Below, in pieces: positions 26,380 to 38,199 of a DNA stretch of 64,000 bases. Source of the DNA: Emergomyces orientalis (Eukaryota; Ascomycota; Eurotiomycetes; Onygenales; Ajellomycetaceae); contig MOWL01000045.1 in NCBI GenBank assembly GCA_002110485.1, forward strand, positions 1,302,001 to 1,366,000, read 5' to 3'. The translations under genes were made by a program, and so were the position numbers. The first letter of the stretch is position 1; every line of letters begins with the position of its first letter. The notes under the pieces were generated by a model, which did not search any database, was not told the origin of the DNA, and saw only the letters and a list, made by a program, of their open reading frames with translations.

Positions 26380-27004
26380 GACTGCTGGATTTCGATACGG
26401 AAGATACGGAGGAGATTTTAAAGGCAAATATGAAGGAGTTGTACCGCCAAATGCTTCAGCTAAGATTTCGTGCGGAGGACGATATGGTTATAAGAGTGTC
26501 AATAGCTGGAGGTTGGTGTTGCCATTGAGCTTGCTCCAGGCGAAAGTAAGCTGCATCGGACGAGGCGATCGCAGTCCCAAGACATGTCACGTGTGTTTAT
26601 AACTGCAAGGTTCATCTGGTCCAAGCTGTTAACTACCCAATACATCAAGCTTGTCCGCAGTTATTTCTTTTGATGGATATCATATCTTTCCTATTCAATG
26701 GGTTAAAGTAGATGGAATGCTGATCAATAGACTGAATACTTTCTCCAAAAATAAATGCATTTTCGGAAGCATTATGTTCTGCATTCTCCTCCATCAGCAT
26801 CAACTCGCACCGTCCATTCAGAATTCAGTTTTCCAACTCAACCATTCAAGATCCATAACCACCTCTGTATATATACTTCACATTCACCCATTCATTTTTA
26901 CATTTCCTAGTAGAAATAGCAATATTTAAAAAAAATCCTCAACCTTGAGCATCAACCTAAATAATCAAACCTATATCAGCCTCCCCCCCCCAAGACCACG
27001 TACA
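26380..27004. other. Divergent promoter (Rpt3 / sugar kinase)
   Basis: 625 bases between two divergent start codons. Nothing coding is supported. A C run lies just before the kinase start. Confidence 0.55.
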
Positions 27005-28511
27005 ATGAGAACTCTTGTGACAATCGGAGCCTGCTATCTTGATACAATTCTAACGTGAGATATATATATATATATAGAGAGAGAGAGAGGGGGGGGGAGT
27101 CAGAAGATGTATTACACTTGAATACTAACATACCCGTGTAGCGTTGACCACTACCCAGGAGAAGATGAAAAGCTCCGTGCATCAAGTATTTCCCGACGGC
27201 GGGGTGGAAACACCCTGAATTCGCTCGAAGTTCTCCAACAGCTCCTCGAGCGCAGCTCAGCAAAAGCTGCCGCTACTACCACTATATGTACTAATAAAGT
27301 GGCTCGAGGGTTGTTAAACAGGCAACAGAACACGACCTCACCCTTATATGCCATTGCAGTGTTGCCAGCAAGATCGTCACCGGCCACCAAAGAACTCGAA
27401 GCATCCTTTGGTCCCAGACCTCAAGTCGATCTTCAGCACTGTATATACCGTGAAGAATGCAGTGAGCCGGCGTCCAGTTATATCATTAAGAGTACCTCGG
27501 CGGGCAGCAGGACTATTGTTAATTATAATGAGTTGCGGGAGATGACTGTGTCTGAGTTTGTGGGGGTTGTTGAGAGGTTGTCGGCTGCTACTTGTCCTCG
27601 ATGGTTCCATTTTGAGGTATGTACAGGTACATGTACCCACTTGCTTCTATGTACTAGTTACCTGTTATATAAACATACATAGATAAAGATATATAGATAT
27701 AGATATAGCTATATTGACCCATTCATCTAGGGCCGTATACCAGACGTCACTCTGCAGTGTATACAGCACATCCGTCAAAACTTCCCCACCGACAAAGTCA
27801 GCGTGGAGGTCGAGAAACCCGGTCGGGAGGGTCTGCAGGATCTAGCTGCGGCCGCAGATGTCGTTTTCTACTCCAAAAGTTGGGCACAGGTAATGGCAAA
27901 GAAAACATTAAAATTGGAGAATTATGGTGATTCGTTCCGCTAACATCACTCCAATTCAGGGGAACGGCCACCAATCACTCCAGGACTTTCTACAGGCACA
28001 ATCACCTCTAACGCCTCACGCGTATTGATCTCCCCCACCTCAAATTTTGTATGACTATATCTAACTCTTCATTTCTGCTTCTAGGTCTATATTATGTTGC
28101 ACGTGGGGTGAACATGGAGCAGCATGCTTAGACAGGCGCAATATGGAATATATCCATTCCCTGGCATATATAGACACGCAGTGCCCAGTTGTTGAGTATG
28201 AGAATATATCCCTCGTTTCGCACCTTTTTTTTTAATAAAAAATTTTTTGTTATAAAAATAAACTCCCCCCCTCTGTTTAATATGTATATTCATTGCTAAC
28301 TCCACAAAAACTCATAAACTCTAGTACGATCGGGGCAGGCGACACCTTTATCGCAGGAATGCTATATAATTTAATCTGTCATTACGAAGAGGGCGAAGAC
28401 GACGATTTCAATCTTCGGCACACGATGGATTTCGCAAATCGTCTTGCGGGGCATAAGGTTGTGCAGGAAGGGTTTGAGGGCCTTGGGACTGTGTTGGTGG
28501 AGTATTTGTGA
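27005..28511 (+). CDS. PfkB-family sugar kinase, ketohexokinase-like
   Basis: Six exons, 27005-27054, 27142-27616, 27731-27889, 27960-28021, 28085-28195 and 28325-28511, give 347 residues. Family members phosphorylate sugars with ATP; the closest look is to ketohexokinase (fructose 1-kinase). Visible features are the start LVTIGACYLDTIL, SRRRGGNTLNSLEVLQQL (about 32-49, the ketohexokinase RRGGN-type motif), RWFHFE-GRIPDVT over an intron, LCCTWGEHGA, and the catalytic anion-hole motif TIGAGDTF with Asp292 as predicted base. The frame is only open when all five introns are removed, each with GT..AG borders, and every junction restores a family motif. The substrate cannot be told from sequence. 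Intron 1 contains a long dinucleotide repeat. Confidence 0.9.
27061..27098. repeat. (TA)n(GA)nGn tract in an intron
   Basis: Eight TA units run into about seven GA units and then nine G. The tract lies within intron 1 of the sugar kinase gene, between the donor at 27055 and the acceptor at 27140-27141. Confidence 0.9.
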
Positions 28512-31500
28512 TGGATATAGATATGGGTATACTTATAGACATCAGCTGGCAAACCCTAGAGAAAGAAGAAGTAAAAAAAGAGACCCTTTCATTCATATAT
28601 TAAGATCAAAAACACCGGTACCTGCTGAATGCCGGGGGGAGGTGGATGCTCTCATAGGACCTTCGTCGTTCGCTTTTCATATAGCGATCGCAAAGCGCAA
28701 GCTACCCAGGCAGTATTGATCTGAACGGGTGGAATGGGATTGGTATTCATTTATCATATCTTTTTTCCGCCTTGGTTTGTCAACTAACTTTCCAGTTTCG
28801 TTTTGGTTTTTGTGTTACATGTTAAATATTCGGGGGTTTTGGTTTGCCAACAATATAACCGTTAGAAATCCAGAGGTAAAATAAAACATCGATCTACCCG
28901 TTTCTTCCAAATGCTTTCTTTTCATCCGCCTCCTGGTGGATAAGAACAACGTTTCTTTCTTTCTTTTCATTCTTTCTTTCCTTTCATTCTTTTTTCCCCT
29001 TTTTTATTTTTTTTTCCCCAAGGACAAATCAGATCTTGTGGGTGGGCATAATATAAGCCTGCCTATGTCGTGTGGCGTAGAACATCTTTTTTCACATGAT
29101 CGCAGGGCAGCTTCTTCATCATCATTATTTGTCAGGGGGGGGGGGGTTAATCCCGTTTAAAGATTATATGCAGTGACGGCGGTCCCTCCTTATATATGCG
29201 AAGAATAATTTTTATTTACTGCTATTTATTAATTATTAGGCCCCAACTGATTAAAATAGTTAACCTAGAAATAAATTTCCGGAAGTTTTCTATAGATTGA
29301 ACAGACGTTAGTTACTATATTGTATGGGGTTAACAAAAATGCTATGGATGGATTGGCATATCAGACGAACGGAAAAGGAAGGGGAAGGTAAGTGGATATA
29401 GTAAAATAGAATCGAATAAAATAAGGTATATAAAAATAAAATAAACACAACAATAAATGAAAATGAAATTGAAAAAAAGAAACTCAATACGAAGGAGCTT
29501 TTCGATTCTAGATTTCTTGCGGGGGAAGTTGAAGTAAGGTAAAGTTAGTCGTTGCTCGATCAAAAATTTCTTGGACAGAGTAGGGAGGTAGCGATGCCCC
29601 GTTCTTTTCTCTCTCCGCATTTTTGAATTGGCAGGCCAAGGTATATAAATAATAATAAAAAATAATGACACTAGCTGGTTGGACAGCGACGAGGGAGAGA
29701 CATCACGCTCAGGGATTCTTTTTCCTTTTTTCTTTCACCCACGGTTTCTCCCTTCTTTGGGGGGCTAAATTTGGATTTGAACTTGCCGTACGGATAAACC
29801 TTGGAAGCAAAAGTCAAAAAGAAGAGGAGATGGAGAGGGAATCAGAAGGGAAGAAGGGAAGAAGGGAAGAAAAGAGAGACAATAAAAAGCCCCGGAGTCC
29901 CCTCCCCCCCCCAGTGCTAGATTTGGATTGAAAGAATTTAAAATAACTACGAGGGACGAATTATGAGGAAGTTAAGCGAGTGATGGGATGGATGATGGGT
30001 ATCTAAATAAATAATAGTGAATGGTCCCTTGAAGCCCTGACCATCATCCTCCTCATCCAATAATCCAAATCCATATAAGAGGAGCAGCAACTGCCCGCAA
30101 CTCTCCGTCTTTTATCTTTTCCAACCATTATCCTCTGCTTCTCTCTCTTTCTCTCCTTTCTTTCTCTCTTCTCAATTTTTTATTTAAAAAAAAATATTAA
30201 ATATTTTCCCCTTCCCCTCCCGCCTCTTTGTATTATTTATCTTTGACTGCTGTCCCGTCCCGTCCATCACACATTCTGAATTTGTTTGTGCTCCTTTTTT
30301 TATTTTTATTTTGTTGCTGCTTTCTTGCAGTGGCATGCACTTCTCAAACTCCAGAACAGGATCAATGCCGGCTAGCTCGACAAACCAATAATCCTCCCAA
30401 TGATCTTATCAATTATTGAAAATTGGGATTCCTTCGTTCCTATGCTGCCCTCTTATGAACTGGAAGCTGAGATGGGCGGTTGAATGGGAGAATTTTATTA
30501 TTATCGACACAAACCTGACCATACGAGTAATGACGGGGTAATGGAAAAGATAGCACTTGACTGGAATGCGTGGCTGGTGGTTGAACAAATACAATCTGGA
30601 ACTATCGGAGATCGAGTCAGGGCCACGAAAGCGGATGGACCGCCAAGATGGGACTACTACTGCCACTGGCAGGCGGCATGGCACCGAGCGAGCACCTACG
30701 ACAAAGAACTGACCTGCTAACGGTGGCTGGCGGGACAAGTGAAATGGAACTTGGGGTTCTTTTTTCATCTCTTAAGGTTAGTATTCCGTACGGAGGATAC
30801 AATCTGGATTCCTATTGTCATGATCATTGAGCCTCCCCTCTACTCCCTGTTCATACAGCCATTCAGCAATTATGATGGATTTACCTTGTGTATGTGGCCA
30901 GTCCATTCCAACAGCAATGCCGCCATACCCGAAGAAGTCTAGGCGGAGTGGGCAAGCACCCGTGGAAGGCGCCGAAGTATCCCTAAAGGGGCGAAGGTGA
31001 TTCGCCGCCTGGATAGAGCCATTACCCCCCAGGCTAGGCAGGTTGCACCCTAGGAAAAGTGGGCTCGTGGCCATGAGCCATATCTGCTCCACCAAGGAAG
31101 ACCCAGGAAGAACCAGCCCTGGCCTGGGTACTCCGTAGCGTAAACCGGGTTACCTACATACATAGTAGTAGGTAAACTTCCACTAGGCACCCAAAGGCTA
31201 ACCCAGGCTAACAGAGGCTAGGGCACACTCGCCTGTTTACGTTACAAATTTCCCCGGCTGAGGTGAGTTGCAGTGGAGGTGTCTCTTTTTCCCCTTCGTT
31301 TTCCCTTCCCTCCGACCACTTCAGGCTCTTCTCTGTCCTCGCCCACTCTTGCGCGCTGCCCTCCCTAACTTCCAGCCTGACCTGTCCCCGACCTGACCTG
31401 GGAAGGAATTTTATTACCAAAATAATTATACTCTTTTGCCTATCCTTATCCTTTTTCCTTTCCCGCCAACCACCTGCCTGGCTGGTTCTGACAAGCTCTG

Positions 31501-31763
31501 GCCTGACCCGATCTTCCCGACTTTTGCAGCTTTCATTTCCCCCTCACCGCGACGCACGCACGGAGAGACACACACGCGCTCGCTCACTTACTCGCTCACT
31601 CGCACCGGACTACTACTGTACCGTGCCTGTCCTGGTCCTGTCCTGTCTCTGATCTCTGATCAATCGAACCATACTTCGTACAGCCCTATAACCTGGCTCG
31701 AGTATTTTCATAATAATAATTATTATTTGCTGTTACTGTTAGGAAACACTCTCCCCTCCTGGA

Positions 31764-31792
31764 CCCCCCCCCCCCCCCCCCCAAATGGGTCA

Positions 31793-31833
<41 letters not shown>

Positions 31834-31841
31834 TAATAATT
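31764..31841. repeat. Poly-C followed by (ATA)n microsatellite
   Basis: A run of about 19 C and a short spacer are followed by about 14 ATA units that decay into AAAT. The block lies in the presumed Swi1 promoter. Confidence 0.9.
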
Positions 31842-32839
31842 CCAGGGCCCCTCTCATCCCTCTCTCAGGCTCTCTGACGCTCTGTCTCTCCGCACGCAAA
31901 CATTATTTCTGTTTGCAGCAGCGAATAAAGCTTCGTTTCTCCGTAAAATAGGTATGATGACGCCCCATGATGATAGATATTTTTTTCTTCTTCAACCCCA
32001 TATTTTTTTATGATTATCACCTCCTTTTCTCCTGCCCTACCACCTACCATACACTGCTACAGTACCCTTTATTCCTCCTCCTCGTGTCTCCTCCTGTCTC
32101 CTCCTGTCTGGGCGTCTATTTTTTTTTGGTAGCCCCATACATATCGCAGCCCGATCCCAGCCTTGTCTGTCCCCAAAATATTCCAGCATAATTTCCCTGA
32201 ATTCACTTCATAATTATAATTGCTGTCGTCATTATTACTTGCCTGTCCACTTTGCCCGGTCAATCTTCAGCCCTATCCCAAATGATCAGCACCCTGTCAC
32301 CACCGTTATGCATGCATACTGCGTACACTCATCGTCCTCTTTTTTACCCACCCCATATTATTTCCTTCCCGCAGTCTCTCGCTCCGCCCGCTTCACGCTT
32401 GCCGCTTACTCAGCATTTTCCTTCCTCCAAACCAGGTCACATGTCGCATTCCTGATTAGTCACCAAACCTCATCCTAATCGGGTTCTGCCACCTCCCACG
32501 TGACTCCAGCCTGCAACCCTCACCGCCTTCTGTTTTCGGCAACCCGGCCTCCTTCGTCGTCTCCCTTTTGTCCAGCGAACAAAAACAGTTGGTTTGAGTT
32601 AGTTGAACCCGCGACGGACTGACTGACACTGACCGAACTGAAACTGTGAGCTTGAGAAAAGTGGTTTGTTGCCCTGCGCCAGCAAAAGAATAACCAGCCT
32701 GAACATCCTAGCAAGGAAAAGAAAAAAAAGTATATACGCCGCAGAAAAATTAAAAGAGGAGTCCGCCTTACGCTCACCACACACACTCTCTCGCTCGCTC
32801 CCTTGCTTTGCCGCAGCCCGGTGGAACCGATCGTGTCAG

Positions 32840-33350
32840 GTATGTACTTGTGCTTTCTTGTCTGATAATAATTATTTTTATTATAATTATTATTATCATT
32901 ATTATTATTTCGATCTGCTTTAGTTTATTCCTACCCTTGCTTGATTTATATTCCGATATCCCGTTATGCCAAATATCCCACCCCTATGACACGCCACCCT
33001 AAAATATTCCCGTCTTTTCATCGCTGTAGCCGCGCTGTCTCGTGGTTCCGCGGCTCATCTCCATCCCCAAGGCTCGTGTCGCTCTGCTTGTCGTAGCTCA
33101 CCCCTGTCCCGTATATTTTCTGTGGTTGTCCCCCTTTTTCGTCTCCCTATCCCCTCTCCTGAACGCGTCTGTTTGTGTTAGCCTTTCTTGTTATCAAATT
33201 TTATTCTCTCTTCCCTGTCCCTGTCCAACCAACCCAGGCCATTGCCCACAGTTACTTTGTTTTGATGCTACTTTCCGTCGTGTTGCCATGCGATTATTGT
33301 TCATCTAGATGGTTGCTGGCCTTTGCTGACATCTCGTGGTTGTTGTGTAG
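32840..33350 (+). other. Probable 5' UTR intron of Swi1
   Basis: A GTATGT donor at 32840 and a TGTGTAG acceptor ending at 33350 bracket 511 bases. A GCTGAC branch-site-like motif lies about 20 bases before the acceptor. The acceptor is 28 bases ahead of the ATG. This is prediction from signals only; long leader introns are common in fungal regulatory genes. Confidence 0.55.
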
Positions 33351-33378
33351 ACGAATGGGTTGCTAGAATTTACACGCC

Positions 33379-36300
33379 ATGAATGCCTGGCTCTCCGACG
33401 CCGCGACTGCGAACATCCCTACCCACGACAATGGCGCTTTCACCAATAACCCTACCATTGACCCGTCGATGGCCTTCCTTCATCAATCTCCTAACTCTGC
33501 CGATCCAGCCCAGTTCCAGCGTATGTTCAATAATGGCGGCCCCCAAACTATGTCGCCCGGCTTCCATAACCCAAGCTCGGTGATCCCTTCGAAACGACCG
33601 CGTCCCGATGATGGGATGTCCATGTCGCCCAGGCCTGCCCCCGGTGGCTTGCCTAATTCTCGTTCGCATACTCCTCAAGTGCCATATCCGGGCTACCAGG
33701 GACAACAGATCAATGGCGCATCGCAATTTGCTCAACCGCAACATGCGCCAACGCCTTATCAACATCTTCAGCAGGGAGGATCTGCTAACGCCAGTCCGTC
33801 TCCCATCCTCCAGGAATTTGATCAGCAAGCCGTGCAACGTGTACAAACCGCATCTCCTAGCCCGTTTTCGCCCGCTGGAATCCATGTTGGCCCGCAAATA
33901 TCTCCGTCGCACTCAGATCATGGCAGTCGCGTCAATACTCCGCAGAGTAGCACCTTCCCCCAGGGCCAGCCTTACGGCCAGGTTGTAGGGCCACACTTCT
34001 CCCAATCGCCGGCAATGACGTCCGCTGGCATTCATCCTGCGATGCAAGCGCAATTTAACCAAAATAATGCCGCGCATCTCCCACAGGGATACCCCCAACA
34101 GCAGATCTCTTCACAACAGCGCCTTTATCAAATACAGCTCCAGAACCAGGCGCGCCAGATGCAGGCGGCTGCTTCTCCTGGTTCAGTGGGCCGTCCAATG
34201 GGTCCTGGTGGGCAGACCCCTATGCAGCATCCCCACATGGCGACGATGCGACAAATACAGCAAAATATGGCAAAACCCACGAGCCCAGAAGGGTTTCTAC
34301 ACGTACTCCAGCGGTTTTGGATGTCTCGTGGCCACCCTCAAGTCAACCTAACCCCCATCGTCAGTGGACGGCCGCTCAATCTGATGCAGCTTTATGCAAC
34401 TGTCATGAAAATGGGTGGCTCAAAAAAGATTACTGCGACGAATTCGTGGCATATAATTGCTCAACAATTGCAGTTTCCCGCCATGCAGTATCCAACAGCA
34501 GAACAAGAAATCCGTGAACATTACATGAGGATTCTGGCGCAATATGAGCAAGCGTGGCTAAGTTCTCAGCAGAAGCAATTCACAGATCAAATGCATGGTA
34601 GCCCACAGCGGGATCCCACCGAAGGGGCTGTTGGCGTTAACCCCCAAATGTCAGCCGTCAAGCCCATGGGAAACCATTCCTTCGACATGACCGTGCCCCA
34701 ACAATTCTCCCCGGTTTCTGCCCAGAACCAACAAATACAATCGCATAACCACGCACCTCCTATACCAATAAATGGTTTTGCGACACCGTCACAATCTAAA
34801 ACCCAGCAAAAGCATATTAATCACCAGCAACGATCGAGTTTGTCCCGACCACCAGAATCAATGTCTCCTAACGGACGAATTGCTCAATTTTCAGCGTCCC
34901 CTATTCAGACGGAGAAAAAGCCAACTCCTGTCGCAACAAAAGCCCAGCCCGTTGGTGGTGGTGGTGGTGGTGGTGTTGTTGAGGAGCCAACGAGTACGTC
35001 TTGGCGACGTCCTATTGAAGATCCGTTCAAGCCTGCTGTATTTCATGAAAGCCAGTACCATGGACCTATCATTGTGGATGAAATGTTCCAACTCGGCGAA
35101 GAAATAATACGATTGAAACCAAATATACCTAGTTTTTTGGAACTTGGGGTTATTGACATTCACGCACTGACTATGAGCATTAAATCCGGCATTCACGCGG
35201 AGATGCGAATGGCATTGGACACCTTAACGGAGATATCCAATGAACGAACCATACAGGTCTCACTCGATAACTGCGAAGATTTAGTTGAAGCATTGATCGA
35301 GTGTGCAGAGGAACAAGCTGAGCTTCTTGCTGAGAATGCGGCTGAAGTTTCTGATGTCATGCTTTTACCGTCATACGAAGAGGTTCTTCGAGGCTGTCGG
35401 CAAGAGATGGAAGCGCTACTCGATGTACCGGAGTTTGGCAGTCTAGATTACGAACTCGATCGCGCCGTGGACCGGCTAATCTGTATTACCACCATCATAC
35501 GAAATTTTTCCTTCGCTGAATCGAACCTAAGCTCGCTAGGTATGCCCTCCGTTGTCAGGTTTATGTCGACGATAGTACGGTATTTAGGAACAAGAAACAT
35601 GCTGTTACGAACTCATCAAAATACCCTGGATTTCATGAAAGACGCCGTCATTTATCTCAGCAATCTGTCTCATTCTATTCAACTTCCCGGAAAGGACGAA
35701 GCGCTCTGTTTATTACATTTCCTCTTGTCCTTTGCCCCAACTCCTCTCCCAACCTCTTTCGGACCCAACACCATTATGTTCACGCCATACAACCCAAACA
35801 TACATAGATACATGCCCGCTGCCGTCGACAGCCTAGCCAAGTTACTTGCACGAGACGACCCCAATCGCACCTACTACAAAGCCATCTTCGCCCAAGACTG
35901 CGCTTCAACACCCCCATACGAACTCCTAACCCGAACCTTCGGTCTCTCCATCGCCGCCATCCCAGAGCATATGCGAGGAAACATCGTCGCCCTAGTCGAT
36001 GCCCGCAAACCACTACTCATGCAGGGCATGCTTGCCGCAGAGCTCCTATCCGGCTTCGCAGACAACGCTGTTGCGCGTTCCTGGCTAGAATCCACAGATG
36101 GATTCGCCATCAGCCTCCTCCGCCTCGCCTGCCTCCTGAGCACAGATCGTACGTCAGCCAACGCTTCCGCTTCATCAGCGGGTGCATCCTCATCAGCAGC
36201 TTCAGCGTCACACCGACACAGCAGCCACCAAGCGGCGCGGGCTGCTGAGGCAGATTTCCATGGTTATGGATCTATCACGTCGCGGGCGCTGACGGTGCTT

Positions 36301-36498
36301 GTGCGCCTTGCGCGGAAGTCGAGAATGGTGGATTCTGGCGGTAGTTCTGGTAGTGGAGGAGGTGGGGGAAGTAAAGGTGGTGAAGTTCCGTTGGGAGTGT
36401 TACCGAAGAAGGAGAATTTGTTAGGCGCGCTTTTGACGCCGAATATCGATCCGAATGTTGTGAGGCAGCTATGTGAATATGCAGGGTTGGGTGATTGA
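33379..36498 (+). CDS. SWI1: SWI/SNF chromatin-remodelling subunit Swi1 (ARID protein)
   Basis: A single exon of 1039 residues with a good start context (CGCCATGA). Swi1 is the ARID-bearing subunit of the SWI/SNF nucleosome remodeller in the nucleus. Residues 1-295 are Gln/Pro/Ser-rich and low in charge, as expected for the prion-like N-terminus of this family. The ARID domain (about 298-392) runs from the SPEGFLHVLQRFWMSRG helix through PLNLMQLYATVMKMGGSKKI to a C-terminal helix in AEQEIREHYMRILAQYEQ. About 540-1035 form the conserved helical, armadillo-like C-terminal region. Two low-complexity inserts stand out: a run of seven Gly at about 526-532 encoded by GGT repeats, and Ser/Ala and Gly/Ser-rich stretches near 930-1010. 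Confidence 0.92.
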   Translation: MNAWLSDAATANIPTHDNGAFTNNPTIDPSMAFLHQSPNSADPAQFQRMFNNGGPQTMSPGFHNPSSVIPSKRPRPDDGMSMSPRPAPGGLPNSRSHTPQVPYPGYQGQQINGASQFAQPQHAPTPYQHLQQGGSANASPSPILQEFDQQAVQRVQTASPSPFSPAGIHVGPQISPSHSDHGSRVNTPQSSTFPQGQPYGQVVGPHFSQSPAMTSAGIHPAMQAQFNQNNAAHLPQGYPQQQISSQQRLYQIQLQNQARQMQAAASPGSVGRPMGPGGQTPMQHPHMATMRQIQQNMAKPTSPEGFLHVLQRFWMSRGHPQVNLTPIVSGRPLNLMQLYATVMKMGGSKKITATNSWHIIAQQLQFPAMQYPTAEQEIREHYMRILAQYEQAWLSSQQKQFTDQMHGSPQRDPTEGAVGVNPQMSAVKPMGNHSFDMTVPQQFSPVSAQNQQIQSHNHAPPIPINGFATPSQSKTQQKHINHQQRSSLSRPPESMSPNGRIAQFSASPIQTEKKPTPVATKAQPVGGGGGGGVVEEPTSTSWRRPIEDPFKPAVFHESQYHGPIIVDEMFQLGEEIIRLKPNIPSFLELGVIDIHALTMSIKSGIHAEMRMALDTLTEISNERTIQVSLDNCEDLVEALIECAEEQAELLAENAAEVSDVMLLPSYEEVLRGCRQEMEALLDVPEFGSLDYELDRAVDRLICITTIIRNFSFAESNLSSLGMPSVVRFMSTIVRYLGTRNMLLRTHQNTLDFMKDAVIYLSNLSHSIQLPGKDEALCLLHFLLSFAPTPLPTSFGPNTIMFTPYNPNIHRYMPAAVDSLAKLLARDDPNRTYYKAIFAQDCASTPPYELLTRTFGLSIAAIPEHMRGNIVALVDARKPLLMQGMLAAELLSGFADNAVARSWLESTDGFAISLLRLACLLSTDRTSANASASSAGASSSAASASHRHSSHQAARAAEADFHGYGSITSRALTVLVRLARKSRMVDSGGSSGSGGGGGSKGGEVPLGVLPKKENLLGALLTPNIDPNVVRQLCEYAGLGD
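34951..34980 (+). repeat. GGT-repeat coding a poly-glycine run
   Basis: Tandem GGT codons inside the Swi1 coding sequence give seven consecutive glycines flanked by valines. It is a candidate length-variable site. Confidence 0.85.
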
Positions 36499-36854
36499 TT
36501 TAAGAATTCCTTTTGTGTGTTTTAAGGAAAGCCAATTTACATAAAGGGGTTCTAGGTTGTTTATTTTATATCTTTACTCTTTTTTTTTAGCCAGGCTGGG
36601 TTGGAATGGGCGTAATTTGTTTGTGTGAAAGAAGGAATGGAATGGAATGGAATGGGGGTTGGGGGGGGAGATGGGGATGTGAGGGCTTCCTCTTTCCGTA
36701 TTTTGTGTTTTGTCTACTTTCCTCCCTTTTCTCTGTGTCTTGATTTTGTAATTTGTTGAAATGCCTTTTTCTCTTTTCGTCCCCCCCCCCCTCCCTCCCT
36801 CCACATTTTTTTCATCTTTCTCCTCTTCTCTTTTGTCTACGTACGCTGTCTGTC

Positions 36855-36900
36855 TATCTACCTACCTACCTACCTACCTACCTATCCATCTATCTATCTG
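36855..36900. repeat. (CTAC)n/(CTAT)n microsatellite
   Basis: A compound tetranucleotide repeat with about six CTAC units flanked by CTAT units, about 360 bases after the Swi1 stop. Confidence 0.9.
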
Positions 36901-37155
36901 TTTGTTCATTATTCATTCATGTAAATGCACGTTTTAAAGTGTTGTTGGTTTATAAGCTCTAGTTTCTCTTTTATTTTTATTTTTGTTCTAAAGGAGCATT
37001 TGGCAAAAGATGATGATGGGATTGGTTTGATTATATTTTGGTTTGCACTTCACAGCCTTCTTTCTTTTTCTTTCTCTCTTTTTTTCTTCTTGATATACTG
37101 AGTATTACTATTATTTATAACTACAGTACAATATCTACTACTACTACTTCTCCTA

Positions 37156-37156
<1 letters not shown>

Positions 37157-37221
<65 letters not shown>
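37157..37221. repeat. (ATT)n(AGT)n compound microsatellite
   Basis: About eleven ATT units switch directly into about ten AGT units. Translations of this block give runs of Ile, Ser, Asn or Thr that are not genes. Confidence 0.9.
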
Positions 37222-38199
37222 TTTCCACTATTATTTTTCATATATCTGATGAAGTGCTCTTTTGTATATGTGAGATGATGTACAGATCTGGGTCTCAATA
37301 CAGTAGTGACTGTGCTTATAGTATTATCAACGTTTTATACTGTTGTTTTTCTACAAGAATTATATTGTCTTCTTAAGAATCCTGTTTCATAATTTGACTG
37401 ACTAAATATATATCTCTAACGAATTGCTCATGAAATGTATAACTTTTAACTAATGAATTATCAAGTCAGCGGGTTTTTGATGCCAAGTAGCCTAGCTATG
37501 ATATGATACATATACGTGTAAGTTGACGACCACAAAATACCAGCTCTGATTTTCAACTTGTAAATAGACAAGAAAGAACAATCTCGAGAAGTGTGATTCT
37601 CAAGAAAGACTGTTAAAAGTGCACAGAAACAGCTCAGTTTTCGTCAGAGCGGCCCATATATGTGTAACTGAAAGCGTGCGTCTCCTTTGAGTGAGAATGC
37701 GAAGGGCCAGCCTTACTTCCCTCGCATTGCTGAGGGCTTGGGTGTGGTTTGAATTGCAGGATTGTACAGGACAATTGCTCCCTCGATTGGTCTGAGAAGA
37801 CTGTAGCCATTCGGCTAAAATATCCCAATAACTTCATGCGAAGATGATTTGGAATTGTTTTCCGAATCTCTCCAGGCTCTGGCGCTCTGCTGGCGGTGAT
37901 GACAACGGCACTGCTCGTTCATCAGGAAGTTGAAAGTTATGTATCAATACCACGTTCAATCCACGCCACGAACGTTTACCCTTCAAAGTCGGCAAGCTCT
38001 AAAGCTTCAGAGCTAAAATAAACATAGAGGGCGCCAGTGCTGCTGCTTCTATCGTTACTCTGATTGATGTCAAGAAAATTGCTCGTTGCGCCTGTCCAGG
38101 CGCGAGGCCTGCTCACCACGTTAGTCCAGGGAACAAAAGTTTATTGTGAACTCTTTGTTTCTAATTAACCTGTCAAGAAAGCTGGATGGAGAAAAAGTC

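Larger units (their letters stand above)
28512..33378. other. Long non-coding region upstream of Swi1
   Basis: About 4.9 kb with no gene I can support. It contains T-rich and AG-rich tracts, a C run and an ATA microsatellite near 31.8 kb, and then the CT-rich leader of Swi1. The frames near 30.4-31.1 kb on both strands have no motifs and overlap each other. Undetected non-coding RNA cannot be excluded. Confidence 0.5.
36499..38145. other. Swi1 3' region rich in microsatellites
   Basis: About 1.6 kb of 3' untranslated and intergenic DNA. It holds CTAC/CTAT and ATT/AGT repeats and a poly-C/CT block. No gene is supported. Confidence 0.55.

Noticed and set aside
30409..31095. Frames of 78-119 codons on both strands before Swi1
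   Set aside because: They are mutually overlapping, lack motifs, and no family signature appears on joining them.
31800..37221. Microsatellites considered as a CRISPR-like array
   Set aside because: The units are 3-5 bases in pure tandem without spacers, and the genome is eukaryotic.
37050..37376. Frames with Ile, Ser, Asn and Thr runs
   Set aside because: They are translations of the ATT/AGT microsatellite.
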